Assembly (NCBI GenBank): GCA_964572225.1
Contig: CAZNFR010000020.1
Span: 1-50,807 of the forward strand
Source of the DNA: CAZNFR01 sp964572225
GTDB lineage: Bacteria; Bacteroidota; Bacteroidia; Bacteroidales; GCA-2748055
DNA length: 50,807 nt
Reading direction: 5' to 3'
Positions 33,324 to 42,509 of the stretch are shown in pieces. Under the pieces are notes generated by a model. That model was given only the letters and a program-made list of their open reading frames with translations, was not told the DNA's origin and did no database searches. How positions within the stretch are numbered: the stretch's first letter is position 1; each line of letters begins with the position of its first letter. Made by a program: the position numbers and the translations under genes.

Positions 33324-35759
33324 ATGCAATTCACGATACCTGCTTCCAAAGGATGTAAATTTCTGATCTTCTTTTTTATCATTGGGTTATATTCCACTTC
33401 GGTCCATTCTCAGGTTTTAACGGTTTTGGATAGTATAACCCGAAAACCTCTTGAATTTGTTACCATCGCGAGCGAGGAGCCGCGGGCTTTTACTATTACC
33501 AGTACAAGAGGAGAAGCCGGGGTGAAGGAATTCAAAGGATCTGATCAGATTGAGATAAGAATGGTGGGTTACCGTACACTCAAGACGAGCTACGATGAAC
33601 TGGAAAGCCGGAATTTTCTGATTACCCTTGCACAATCGGGGGTCACTCTCGACCAGGTAGTGATATCCGCCACTCGTTGGAGCCAGAAAAAGAAAGATAT
33701 TCCGGCAAAAGTCACATCCATATCTCCGGCCGATCAGATTTTTTACAGCCCCCAGACTGCAGCCGATCTTATTGGGCAATCGGGAGATGTCTTTATTCAG
33801 AAAAGTCAACTTGGGGGTGGGAGTCCTATGATCAGAGGATTTGCAACCAACAGGCTTTTGATAACAGTGGATGGCGTCAGAATGAATACAGCCATTTTCA
33901 GAAGCGGAAACCTCCAGAATATCATTTCGCTCGACCCATTTGCCATCGAGAATACAGAAATATATTTTGGTCCGGGTTCAGTTATTTACGGTAGTGATGC
34001 CATCGGTGGGGTAATGAGTTTTCAGTCCCTCACCCCAACGCTCAGTGCCTCGGGTAAAACCACAATTTCAGGCCATTCCAATCTGCGATGGTCCTCAGCA
34101 AACAATGAGAAGACAGGCCATATTGATTTTAACCTGGCCACTCGGAAATTCGCTTCCCTTACCAGTTTTAGCTACAGCGATTATGAGGATCTCAGAATGG
34201 GGAGTCATGGTCCGGAGGATTACCTTCGTCAATTCTATACCCGGAGGATTAATGGTCAGGATATTAAGGTAGTAAATGAAGATCCTGAGATCCAGAAACC
34301 TACCGGCTATTCCCAGTCTAACTTCATGCAAAGATTTCGATATAAACCGGCTGAAAAGTGGGACATAAACTACGGGTTTCATTACTCAGCCACGACAGAT
34401 TATCCACGCTATGACCGCCTACTGAGGACCCGGAGCGATGAGCCACGAAGCGCAGAATGGTATTATGGACCCCAGGTATGGATGATGAATAACTTAAGTG
34501 TCAATAATAATGCCTATAACAGGATTTTCGACCGGGTAACCCTTAGACTTGCACATCAGTTTTTTGAGGAAAGCAGATTTGACCGCGATTTTAACGATCC
34601 GGAACTTAGAAACAGGACGGAGAAGGTAAATGCATTATCCCTTAATCTTGACTTTAATAAGGATGTTTCGCAAACTCATTCTTTGTTTTACGGTATAGAG
34701 TATGTCTGGAATGATGTTTACTCCAAAGGAAAAAATACGGATATCTTCAGCGGAATAAGTCAGGAAGGGCCGAGCAGGTATCCTCTTTCCACCTGGGTAT
34801 CTGCAGGTGCTTACCTGAATTATCAATACAGGTTTACCCATAATCTGTTGATGCAGAACGGACTGCGGTACAGCTTTTTCTCCATTGATGCAAATTTCAA
34901 TAACGAGTATTATCCTGTGAATATTGAATCCGCAAAAATGAAAAAGGGAGCCCTTACCGGAAGTCTCGGACTGGTTTTTAACCCGGGCAATAACTGGTCC
35001 ATCAGTACCAACCTGGCTTCGGGATTCCGGTTCCCCAACGTAGATGATATGGGCAAGGTATTTGATTCGGAACCTGGTTCAGTAGTCGTTCCAAATCCGG
35101 ATTTGAACCCTGAATATGCCTATAATCTGGACCTCGGACTTGCCAGGGTTTTTGGATCAAACCTCAAAATCGATCTTACCGGATATTACACCCTTCTGGA
35201 AAACGCTCTGGTCAGACGGGATTTTACTATGAACGGTCTCGATAGTATGATGTATGACGGAGAACTTAGCCGGATCCAGGCCATACAAAATGCTGCCAGA
35301 GCACGTGTTTATGGGATCCAGGCAGGAGTCGAGATCAAACTTCCCTCAGGATTTGAATTCCTTTCCAAACTTAATTTTCAAAAAGGGGAAGAAGAGCTGG
35401 ACAATGGAGATGTAAGTCCTTCACGTCATGCACCTCCGGCATTTGGAGCCGGTCATTTAAAGTATAAATACAAGGCGTTTCTTGTTGATCTTAATGTATT
35501 TTTCAGCGCCGGGAAAAAGTTTGATCAATTACCTGAGGAAGAAAAATCGAAAACCTATATCTATGCTTTGGACGAAGACGGGAATCCATATTCACCAGGC
35601 TGGTATACTCTTAATTTAAAAACTTCTTACCAGGCTGGGAAAAAGCTTCAACTGATGGCAGGGGTTGAAAACATCCTGGATAAACGCTATTTACCTTATA
35701 GCTCAGGGATAGTGGCTCCAGGCAGGAATTTTATTTTTGCTGTAAAATACCGATTTTAA
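33324..35759 (+). CDS. TonB-dependent outer-membrane receptor, heme/iron-type plug
   Basis: 811 residues. A signal peptide (about 11-28, ending VHSQ) is followed by a short carboxypeptidase-like beta domain (SITRKPLEFVTIAS), then the plug (QVVISATRW near 111-119, GGGSPMIRGFATNRLLITVDGVR near 160). The barrel ends in KYRF with a terminal Phe. Plug segments resemble hemoglobin/heme-type receptors, but the ligand cannot be proven. No SusD-like partner is adjacent. It is monocistronic, divergent from the hemD operon, and its TAA overlaps the deoC stop convergently. Confidence 0.9.
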   Translation: MQFTIPASKGCKFLIFFFIIGLYSTSVHSQVLTVLDSITRKPLEFVTIASEEPRAFTITSTRGEAGVKEFKGSDQIEIRMVGYRTLKTSYDELESRNFLITLAQSGVTLDQVVISATRWSQKKKDIPAKVTSISPADQIFYSPQTAADLIGQSGDVFIQKSQLGGGSPMIRGFATNRLLITVDGVRMNTAIFRSGNLQNIISLDPFAIENTEIYFGPGSVIYGSDAIGGVMSFQSLTPTLSASGKTTISGHSNLRWSSANNEKTGHIDFNLATRKFASLTSFSYSDYEDLRMGSHGPEDYLRQFYTRRINGQDIKVVNEDPEIQKPTGYSQSNFMQRFRYKPAEKWDINYGFHYSATTDYPRYDRLLRTRSDEPRSAEWYYGPQVWMMNNLSVNNNAYNRIFDRVTLRLAHQFFEESRFDRDFNDPELRNRTEKVNALSLNLDFNKDVSQTHSLFYGIEYVWNDVYSKGKNTDIFSGISQEGPSRYPLSTWVSAGAYLNYQYRFTHNLLMQNGLRYSFFSIDANFNNEYYPVNIESAKMKKGALTGSLGLVFNPGNNWSISTNLASGFRFPNVDDMGKVFDSEPGSVVVPNPDLNPEYAYNLDLGLARVFGSNLKIDLTGYYTLLENALVRRDFTMNGLDSMMYDGELSRIQAIQNAARARVYGIQAGVEIKLPSGFEFLSKLNFQKGEEELDNGDVSPSRHAPPAFGAGHLKYKYKAFLVDLNVFFSAGKKFDQLPEEEKSKTYIYALDEDGNPYSPGWYTLNLKTSYQAGKKLQLMAGVENILDKRYLPYSSGIVAPGRNFIFAVKYRF

Positions 35760-36604
35760 AAATACTCCTCACCCAACAAGTTATTCGCCAGCTTACTGGC
35801 ACCAATCCGAAATCGCTCTGGTCTTAGCCAGTCATTACCAAGTATTTCGTATACAATCAAATAATAGAGAACCGCATCCCGAGACTGGGTTATTCCTCCG
35901 GCAGCTTTTACTCCAGGTGCATTTCTGGTCTGAAGGCTATAATCACGTATGGCCTCACACATTACATAAAAAGAAACCGGGTCTGCGCCCGGACCATTTT
36001 TCCCGGTTGAGGTCTTTATGAAGTCAGCTCCTGAATCCAGACATAGCAATGATGCTAAACGTGTATCTGATAATGAATTAAACGAGGAAGTTTCAAGTAT
36101 CACTTTGAGAGTTTTATTTCCCAGAGTACTCTTCATTTCCTGAATTTCGTTTCGAATGGACTCTAAGCTTCCCTCCAGAAACTGGCCCAGAGGTAATACG
36201 ACGTCCACCTCATCAATTCCTTCTTCCATAATTCTTGAAATCTCCATAATCTTGATATCCCTGAAGGTTTGCGAACTTGGAAACATTCCCGCAACCGTGC
36301 ATTTTTTGACCACTCCTTTTTCAAGGTGGGTATTCAGGAGAGGAACGAAAACCGGGAATACACATAATCCATAAACGGGAGGAAGATCTGAATACCGATT
36401 GGAGAATCCGTTTATTTTGGAAACCAGATTTTTAATTCCTGAGGAATTGTCTGTATGATTCAGTGCGGTAAGGTCTATGAGGCTGAATATCTTTCTTAGT
36501 ATCTCTTTGCTGGAAATCTCAGTAACCCTTGCGCTGATACTTTCAATTTTGGATCTGATGGCCGACTCGTTTACCGAGAGGTCATAGCCTTTATAGTTGT
36601 CCAT
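35756..36604 (-). CDS. deoC: Deoxyribose-phosphate aldolase (DeoC family)
   Basis: 282 residues of the class I aldolase barrel. LIDLTALN (near 42) has the usual Asp and Thr, the Schiff-base lysine is in ADFIKTSTGK, and the second lysine is in GVKAAGGI. It cleaves 2-deoxyribose-5-phosphate to acetaldehyde and glyceraldehyde-3-phosphate in nucleoside breakdown. It is last of the cruF-dtd-mazG-deoC operon and starts one base after the mazG stop. It shares stop-codon bases with the TonB receptor gene. Confidence 0.93.
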   Translation of the reverse strand: MDNYKGYDLSVNESAIRSKIESISARVTEISSKEILRKIFSLIDLTALNHTDNSSGIKNLVSKINGFSNRYSDLPPVYGLCVFPVFVPLLNTHLEKGVVKKCTVAGMFPSSQTFRDIKIMEISRIMEEGIDEVDVVLPLGQFLEGSLESIRNEIQEMKSTLGNKTLKVILETSSFNSLSDTRLASLLCLDSGADFIKTSTGKNGPGADPVSFYVMCEAIRDYSLQTRNAPGVKAAGGITQSRDAVLYYLIVYEILGNDWLRPERFRIGASKLANNLLGEEYF

Positions 36605-36605
36605 T

Positions 36606-36932
36606 TTATTTCAACTTTTCGTTGTCTTTATGCCGGTTATGATCCCGCTGGGTTTTTTTGATGAGATTTTTTTCAAATGCCTTTTCCAGGTCTATGCCAG
36701 TTTGATTCGCAAGACAGATAAGGACAAAGAGGACATCTGACATTTCATCTGCCAAATCGGGAGCCTCATCTTCAGGCTTGTATGACTGCTCACCAAATTT
36801 TCTGGCCATAATCCTGGCCAATTCTCCAACCTCTTCTGTTAAAATGGCCATGTTGGTCAGTTCACCGAAATAACGCACTCCGTATTCTCTTATCCATTGG
36901 TCGGTTTTTTCCTGAGCTTCCCTGATTGTCAT
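36606..36932 (-). CDS. MazG-like nucleotide pyrophosphohydrolase
   Basis: 108 residues. Metal-binding motifs are EEVGELAR near residue 33 and DEMSDVLFVL near 62, as in single-domain MazG/dCTPase-like proteins. They hydrolyse (d)NTPs to monophosphates and pyrophosphate and clear damaged nucleotides. The ATG overlaps the dtd stop (TAATG), and deoC follows, so translation is probably coupled. Substrate preference is unknown. Confidence 0.9.
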   Translation of the reverse strand: MTIREAQEKTDQWIREYGVRYFGELTNMAILTEEVGELARIMARKFGEQSYKPEDEAPDLADEMSDVLFVLICLANQTGIDLEKAFEKNLIKKTQRDHNRHKDNEKLK

Positions 36933-37384
36933 TATTCTTTGTTTTTGGTGTCAATAACAATGGTTACTGGTCCTTCGTTAACTAACCTAATGCTCATATG
37001 ATCGCCGAACACTCCGGTTTTGACCGTTTTTCCAGTTTCCTGCTCCATTTTTGCGATAAAAGAGTTGTACAAAGGGATGGCAGTTTCCGGAGAGGCCGAC
37101 CGTATATAGGAGGGACGATTGCCTTTTTTAGTGCTGGCGTGAAGAGTGAACTGGGATACAATCATTATCTCTCCGCCCGTATCCTTAAGACTTACATTCA
37201 TGATCCCTTTTTCATCATTGAAAATCCTCAGCCTTACAATCTTAGCACACAGCCAGTCAATGTCTTCCTGACCATCATTTTCCTCAATACCCAGCAAAAC
37301 CAACAACCCCTGACCGATGGTGTCGGAATGACCGCTTTCGGTATTAATCCTTGCCTCAGAAACCCTTTGGACTACTGCTCTCAT
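36932..37384 (-). CDS. dtd: D-aminoacyl-tRNA deacylase
   Basis: The start is set at the ATG at 37384 (MRAVVQRVSEARI), because the family begins there; an upstream in-frame ATG at 37408 adds eight residues of unrelated sequence. The product is 150 residues. The substrate motif SQFTLHASTKKGNRPS and the Gly-cisPro motif NEGPVTI near the C-terminus are present. Dtd removes D-amino acids from tRNA. It lies second in the operon after cruF. Confidence 0.95.
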   Translation of the reverse strand: MRAVVQRVSEARINTESGHSDTIGQGLLVLLGIEENDGQEDIDWLCAKIVRLRIFNDEKGIMNVSLKDTGGEIMIVSQFTLHASTKKGNRPSYIRSASPETAIPLYNSFIAKMEQETGKTVKTGVFGDHMSIRLVNEGPVTIVIDTKNKE

Positions 37385-37424
37385 TAGGAAAAGCTTAAAC
37401 GGGAGCAAATATAAGAAAAGAAAT

Positions 37425-38117
37425 TCAGCTCACTCCCAAGGAAATCATCTCAATTCTGAATAACAGGAAAAAGATAAATTGCATAAAGAAATAATAATGA
37501 AGAATCTTTGACAAAGGCCTGGTATTCATTAAACTTAGTGCAGAAGAGAAAACAAAAGATATAACAAACCAGGCAACATAATTCTGAACGGGAACCGTTC
37601 CATCGGCCCATTGCCAGTAATCCAGGTACATGGCTACCGGTTCCAGGACAAAATCGAAAGCAACGATCATAAATGAACCCATTACGGGTGCTATCCATCG
37701 ATTCTTAAATAGAAGAACACTCATGCTATATGTGGCAAGAATCAACATAACCCAGTTAAAGGCTATGATCACGGGAACTCCTCCTACTTGCAGAAACATG
37801 GTCGAACCATATTCATACTCACCAAAAATCTTACCGGTCTTGACTCCCAGAAATTCTATGAAAAAAGTAATAAGAAACGCAGAAACTGCCCAGATTAAGA
37901 ACGGAGCAGTCCGGTTTTTCCGAAGAAGGAAATAAAAAACAATCCCATTGGTGATGAATAGAAACAGATCGGTTAGTTTTAAAACTGCCCCGGCAGTAAG
38001 TTCGAGATTATGAAAAATAAATCCGGCTATAAACAAAATGGAAATCAATAAAATTAACCAGGATTCAGCGTTCTCTTTAAAGGAAAGCGAAAACTTGGGC
38101 TCTTCGTTCTTGCTCAT
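37425..38117 (-). CDS. cruF: CruF-like carotenoid 1',2'-hydratase (DUF422) membrane protein
   Basis: 230 residues with about seven membrane helices. Family landmarks are FIEFLGVKTGKIFGEYEYG, NWVMLILATYS and FDFVLEPVAMYLDYWQW, rich in acidic and aromatic residues in the membrane. CruF-type enzymes hydrate the psi-end of gamma-carotene-like substrates. It is divergently placed 117 bases from crtI, yet it leads an operon of dtd, mazG and deoC. Exact substrate depends on the other crt genes; the family assignment is good. Confidence 0.82.
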   Translation of the reverse strand: MSKNEEPKFSLSFKENAESWLILLISILFIAGFIFHNLELTAGAVLKLTDLFLFITNGIVFYFLLRKNRTAPFLIWAVSAFLITFFIEFLGVKTGKIFGEYEYGSTMFLQVGGVPVIIAFNWVMLILATYSMSVLLFKNRWIAPVMGSFMIVAFDFVLEPVAMYLDYWQWADGTVPVQNYVAWFVISFVFSSALSLMNTRPLSKILHYYFFMQFIFFLLFRIEMISLGVS

Positions 38118-38153
38118 AGTCTTTTGTTAAAGGGTAATGATAAAAACTTTAAA

Positions 38154-38161
38154 CAAAAATA
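38154..38161 (-). promoter_or_regulatory. -7 promoter element of cruF operon
   Basis: Minus-strand TATTTTTG matches TAnnTTTG exactly, about 37 bases before the cruF ATG. No clear -33 box is seen. Confidence 0.45.
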
Positions 38162-38184
38162 GGGATTTATTGTTCTTATAATGC

Positions 38185-38213
38185 TTTAAATTAAATAATT
38201 TACGATAACTTTC
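38185..38213 (+). promoter_or_regulatory. Promoter of the crtI-crtB-crtZ-crtY operon
   Basis: TTTA at 38185-38188, a 17-base spacer, then TAACTTTC at 38206-38213 (one mismatch to TAnnTTTG). It implies a leader of about 15 bases before the crtI ATG at 38235. Confidence 0.4.
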
Positions 38214-38234
38214 CATATTGCCAAACTACACAAA

Positions 38235-39710
38235 ATGTCCCAAAAAAAAATTGCTGTCATCGGATCAGGTTTTTCAGGTTTATCTGCCGCGGCTTCCCTC
38301 TCAGGGAAAGGCTATGATGTAACGGTTTTTGAGAAAAACTCAATGCCCGGTGGCCGTGCGCGAAAACTGGAGGAAAATGGATACAGATTTGACATGGGCC
38401 CTACCTGGTATTGGATGCCAGAGGTTTTTGAGAAATTTTTTAAACGCTTTGGCCATTCCGCTAGTGATTTTTATCAGTTAAACCGGGTTGATCCGGGGTA
38501 CAGAATGTACTTTTCCAGGGATGATTATATCGATGTCCCGGCCAGTCTTGAAGGACTTTTCTCTCTGTTTGAGAAAATTGAAAAGGGCAGCGGGGACCGC
38601 CTCCGAAAATTTCTCAACAAAGCTGAATACAAATACAACATTGGAATTAACAAACTCGTTTACCTGCCCGGAAATTCCTATCGTGAATTGTTGCGCTGGG
38701 ACCTGGTTTCAGGAATTCTAAAAATGGACTTTTTTAAATCGGTTTCCTCCTACGTCAGAAGGCAGTTTAAAGATCCCCGCCTCCGACAGATCCTGGAGTT
38801 TCCTGTCATATTCCTGGGTGCAACCCCTCAAAAAACTCCCGCTCTTTATACCCTTATGAATTATGCCGACCTTGTGCTCGGGACCTGGTACCCTGATGGA
38901 GGCATGTATAGCGTTGTTGAGGCTATGAAAAAAGTGGGTGAGGAACAGGGAGTGAGTTTTGAGTTTTCCTCTGACGTGCAAAAAATCGTGATGAATGGCA
39001 AAGGAAGTTCAGGATTGATTGTAAACGATAGGGAGGTGAAAAGTGATGGCATCGTAGCTGCAGCCGATTATCACCATGTTGAACAGGAACTACTTCCTGA
39101 GGAATACAGGAAATACTCCGGGAAATATTGGGATAAGCGGGTTATGGCTCCTTCTTCACTCTTGTTCTACCTGGGTATCGATAAGAAGCTTGCAAACCTG
39201 GAACATCATAATCTGTTTTTTGATGAAGATTTTATTCAGCATGCAAAGGAAATTTATGATAATCCCAGATGGCCACTAAAACCAGCCATTTACGTATCAA
39301 GAAATACCGTCACCGATCCTGGAGTTGCCCCCAAAGGTCACGATAATTTGATTATTCTTATCCCAGTTGCCCCTGATCTGGACGACCGGGAAGATATACG
39401 GGAGCACTACTTTACCATGGTAATGGAAAGACTGGAAAGGATCACACAGCAATCCATCCGCGAACATGTTGTGTATAAAAGGTCATATGCTCATAAGGAT
39501 TTTAAATCAGACTATAACTCATACAAAGGAAATGCTTATGGCCTTGCAAATACCCTGTGGCAAACTGCCAATTTCAAACCCAGTATGAGAAACCCAAAAG
39601 TGCCTAATCTGTTTTATACCGGTCAGCTTACCGTTCCGGGTCCGGGAGTTCCGCCTACCATCATTTCCGGACAGGTAGTCGCTGATCAGGTGAAAAAAAC
39701 CCTGGGATAA
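38235..39710 (+). CDS. crtI: Phytoene desaturase
   Basis: 491 residues of the CrtI amine-oxidase family. The FAD motif AVIGSGFSGLSAAASL is near residues 7-22, followed by the GGRARKLEENGYRFDMGPTWY-type lead (start near 39), and the C-terminal signature is PGPGVPPTIISGQVVADQV. It desaturates phytoene to lycopene at the membrane. crtB follows after one base, so translation is coupled. A related enzyme, CrtD, has the same fold, but first position beside crtB supports CrtI. Confidence 0.94.
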   Translation: MSQKKIAVIGSGFSGLSAAASLSGKGYDVTVFEKNSMPGGRARKLEENGYRFDMGPTWYWMPEVFEKFFKRFGHSASDFYQLNRVDPGYRMYFSRDDYIDVPASLEGLFSLFEKIEKGSGDRLRKFLNKAEYKYNIGINKLVYLPGNSYRELLRWDLVSGILKMDFFKSVSSYVRRQFKDPRLRQILEFPVIFLGATPQKTPALYTLMNYADLVLGTWYPDGGMYSVVEAMKKVGEEQGVSFEFSSDVQKIVMNGKGSSGLIVNDREVKSDGIVAAADYHHVEQELLPEEYRKYSGKYWDKRVMAPSSLLFYLGIDKKLANLEHHNLFFDEDFIQHAKEIYDNPRWPLKPAIYVSRNTVTDPGVAPKGHDNLIILIPVAPDLDDREDIREHYFTMVMERLERITQQSIREHVVYKRSYAHKDFKSDYNSYKGNAYGLANTLWQTANFKPSMRNPKVPNLFYTGQLTVPGPGVPPTIISGQVVADQVKKTLG

Positions 39711-39711
39711 C

Positions 39712-40554
39712 ATGACAAAAAAAGTTCTTTACGATAAAGTTTCCTACGATCTTAGCCGGAGCCTCACGCATTCCTATAGTACTTCCTTCAGCCTGGGTAT
39801 CCGATTTCTGGATCCATCGCTGAGGGATCCAATCTATGCAATCTATGGATTCGTGCGCCTGGCAGATGAAATCGTCGATACTTTTCATGATTACGATAAA
39901 GAAACCCTCTTTCAAAGGTTTAAGGAAAACCTCGATCATGCCCTGAAAGAAAAAATTAGCGTAAATCCCCTTCTGAACAGCTTTCAACAAGTAGTGCATA
40001 AATACAACATTGAACGGGAATTGATCGATGCCTTCCTCTACAGCATGGAAATGGACCTGGATAAAAAGCAATATGACCGTGAAAATTTTGAAAAATATGT
40101 GCTTGGCTCCGCCGAAGTAGTCGGTTTGATGTGTCTGCACGTTTTTGTAAACGGAAATCAAGAAGAGTACCAGAAACTCAAACCCATGGGTATGAAACTC
40201 GGTGCTGCCTACCAGAAAATCAACTTTCTCCGGGACCTGAAAGCCGATTACGAAGAAATGGGACGTACCTATTTTCCCGGTGTGGATCTTACTAATTTTA
40301 ACGAAGAGGATAAAAGTCGGATCGAAGAGGAAATTGAAGCTGATTTCAGGGAGGGTTTAAGGGGGATTAGAATGTTACCCCCCGAAAGCAGAATGGGAGT
40401 CTACCTTTCTTTCGTGTATTACTATAAACTTTTCGAAAAGATCCGGAGACTGCCCGCCAAACAGGTCCGCAGGAAAAGAATCAGGATCTCCAATTTGAGA
40501 AAGTATGCATTGCTTTCAAGTGTTTATTTACGTTACAGAATGAATATATTATAA
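39712..40554 (+). CDS. crtB: Phytoene synthase
   Basis: 280 residues of the squalene/phytoene synthase fold. The first aspartate motif DEIVD is at 52-56, and the second lies in NFLRDLKADYEEMGRTYFP. It joins two geranylgeranyl diphosphates to phytoene, the first committed step. Geranylgeranyl diphosphate synthase is not in the window. Spacing of one base after crtI and five before crtZ shows a single operon. Confidence 0.95.
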   Translation: MTKKVLYDKVSYDLSRSLTHSYSTSFSLGIRFLDPSLRDPIYAIYGFVRLADEIVDTFHDYDKETLFQRFKENLDHALKEKISVNPLLNSFQQVVHKYNIERELIDAFLYSMEMDLDKKQYDRENFEKYVLGSAEVVGLMCLHVFVNGNQEEYQKLKPMGMKLGAAYQKINFLRDLKADYEEMGRTYFPGVDLTNFNEEDKSRIEEEIEADFREGLRGIRMLPPESRMGVYLSFVYYYKLFEKIRRLPAKQVRRKRIRISNLRKYALLSSVYLRYRMNIL

Positions 40555-40559
40555 ATCAA

Positions 40560-41027
40560 ATGATTATGAATATTATTGTTCCTGTAGTATTGGTTATTGG
40601 GGCTTTCTTTTTTATGGAATTTATGGCATGGTTCACCCATAAATATGTTATGCATGGATTTCTATGGATCCTCCATAAAGATCACCATACCCGCGAACAC
40701 AGCCCTTTTGAGTGGAACGACCTTTTTGCTCTTATTTTCGCTGCTCCGAGCATCGTCTTAATTATCCTGGGTTCCGAGAATTTTGGAGCTGAGTTTTGGC
40801 TCGGACTGGGTATTGCCCTCTATGGTCTTGCCTATTTCATGTTCCATGATGTTCTGGTCCATCGAAGATTAAAGATCCTGGATGATATCGACAACTGGTA
40901 TTTCAGGGCCATTGTGAGGGCCCATAACGATCACCATATCGGAAAAAAGAATTATGGTTTTATTATGATGATCCCCTGGAAGTATTTCCGTGAGGATTCT
41001 GGTAATGTGGAACGAGGAAAATATTAG
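40560..41027 (+). CDS. crtZ: Beta-carotene hydroxylase
   Basis: 155 residues with about four membrane helices and the diiron histidine clusters HKYVMH (27-32), HKDHH (39-43), HDVLVHRR near 102 and AHNDHH near 122. CrtZ hydroxylates beta-ionone rings at C3 using O2, giving beta-cryptoxanthin and zeaxanthin. It lies between crtB and the lycopene cyclase gene, whose GTG start follows three bases after its stop. O2 use implies at least microaerobic growth. Confidence 0.95.
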   Translation: MIMNIIVPVVLVIGAFFFMEFMAWFTHKYVMHGFLWILHKDHHTREHSPFEWNDLFALIFAAPSIVLIILGSENFGAEFWLGLGIALYGLAYFMFHDVLVHRRLKILDDIDNWYFRAIVRAHNDHHIGKKNYGFIMMIPWKYFREDSGNVERGKY

Positions 41028-41030
41028 ACC

Positions 41031-41744
41031 GTGGCAACATACATTCTTATCAATTTACTCTCTGTTTCTATCCCGCTATTATTGAGTTTTGACAGGAAAG
41101 TTCATTATTTCCGGAGGTGGAGATATCTTTTACCCGCAATATTCCTGACTCTGATTGTTTTTATCCTATGGGACATTTATTTCACCCACATTGGAATCTG
41201 GGGTTTTAATCCGATCCACCTTTCAGGAATTGAGATCGTTAATCTACCCCTTGGAGAATGGCTGTTTTTTATAACCGTTCCTTATGCCTCGGTTTTTTTG
41301 TATGATGTCTATAAAGCCTATGTTAAACAAGACCTCCTTGGAAAAGCTGCACCCAAAATTTCAGCATTTCTTATGGGATTCTTATTTTTTATCGGATTTG
41401 CCAATCTCGAACGACTTTATACTTCCGTAACATTTATTTCACTTGCAGTTTTTATTGCTTTGGTTCAGTATGTACTGAGAGTTAACTTCATGGGAAGGTT
41501 TTATTTAAGCTACGCCGTGGTTTTGATCCCTTTTCTGATCGTTAACGGAATCCTTACCGGTTCTTACATTCAGGAGGAAGTGGTCTGGTACAACAACGAT
41601 GAAAACCTTGGCAGAAGAATCTTTACCATCCCGGTTGAAGATATTTTCTATGGTATGCTTTTAATTTTGATGAACATAAGCTTCTATGAGTACTTCATGA
41701 GAAAAAAGTCGACGGATCAAGCCAAGAAATGGAGCCTTTGGTAA
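41031..41744 (+). CDS. CrtYcd-type lycopene cyclase
   Basis: 237 residues, GTG start, with seven membrane helices in two homologous halves, as in fused CrtYc-CrtYd cyclases. The WDIYFTHIGIWGFNP segment (48-61) is typical. The first half reads PLGEWLFF at 73-80 where the family usually has P-x-E-E; the second reads PVEDIF at 201-206, the normal P-x-E-D. Lycopene cyclases close psi ends to beta rings. The Gly75 substitution may weaken or alter cyclisation. It is last of the crt operon. Confidence 0.87.
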   Translation: MATYILINLLSVSIPLLLSFDRKVHYFRRWRYLLPAIFLTLIVFILWDIYFTHIGIWGFNPIHLSGIEIVNLPLGEWLFFITVPYASVFLYDVYKAYVKQDLLGKAAPKISAFLMGFLFFIGFANLERLYTSVTFISLAVFIALVQYVLRVNFMGRFYLSYAVVLIPFLIVNGILTGSYIQEEVVWYNNDENLGRRIFTIPVEDIFYGMLLILMNISFYEYFMRKKSTDQAKKWSLW

Positions 41745-41753
41745 AAATCCAGA

Positions 41754-42494
41754 CTAAAAAAGGGCAACCGCGGAGGCAAGGGTGGAGAGAATGATAAAGA
41801 TGCGGTAGGCTCTTTCAGGGATCAGTTTGACTAAATAAAACCCTCCTACCGCTCCTGCAATGATCGGGATCACCATAATCAGATTAAATCTCAGACTTTC
41901 CCAGGTAATGGTCTTCCAGAAGATAATATGAAGTGGGACCTTACTGAGATTGACTATAAAAAAGAACCATGCTGCGGTACCGATATAGATGTTTTTGGGA
42001 AGTCTCATGGAAAGCAGGTAAAGGGAAAGTAAGGGACCTGCAGCATTCCCGATCATGGTTGCAAATCCGCCTGCAAGACCTAAAATACCTGCCAGCCACC
42101 AATGATCCGGGATTTTCACGTTTTTCAGTCGTATATCCTGAAACAACATCAGGAGAATGCCGGCAATGACAATAATGGCTATCAATTTCCTGAACTGAAC
42201 ATCGCTAATCATAAAACCGACCAGCAGAGCAAAAACTATTCCTGCAAAAGCCCATGGAAGCAGCTTAAAAACATACTTCCAGTCGGCATGCCGGTTGTAA
42301 TATTTAACCGCAAAAAAATCGGCTACAATTAACATGGGAAGAACCAATCCGGCCGAGGGCCTTCCTCCGAAAATACCCGCGAAAACAGGAACCACAAAAA
42401 GGCCGGCACCACTCAGGCCGGTTTTAGACATGCCGATAAGAATTCCACATAGAATCGAGAGCAGCCATTCGGTGGTGGTAAGATCGAAATTCAT
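41754..42494 (-). CDS. TauE/SafE family sulfite/organosulfonate exporter-like permease
   Basis: 246 residues with about eight membrane helices and the TauE repeat pattern ILIGMSKTGLSGAGL near residue 18-32 and GFATMIGNAAGPLLSLYLL near 138. The family moves sulfite, sulfoacetate or other sulfur anions across the inner membrane. The substrate is not known. It is convergent with crtY with a 9-base gap and follows the SNF2 gene in the same direction. Confidence 0.86.
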   Translation of the reverse strand: MNFDLTTTEWLLSILCGILIGMSKTGLSGAGLFVVPVFAGIFGGRPSAGLVLPMLIVADFFAVKYYNRHADWKYVFKLLPWAFAGIVFALLVGFMISDVQFRKLIAIIVIAGILLMLFQDIRLKNVKIPDHWWLAGILGLAGGFATMIGNAAGPLLSLYLLSMRLPKNIYIGTAAWFFFIVNLSKVPLHIIFWKTITWESLRFNLIMVIPIIAGAVGGFYLVKLIPERAYRIFIILSTLASAVALF

Positions 42495-42509
42495 CAGGCA
42501 AAAATAGAA

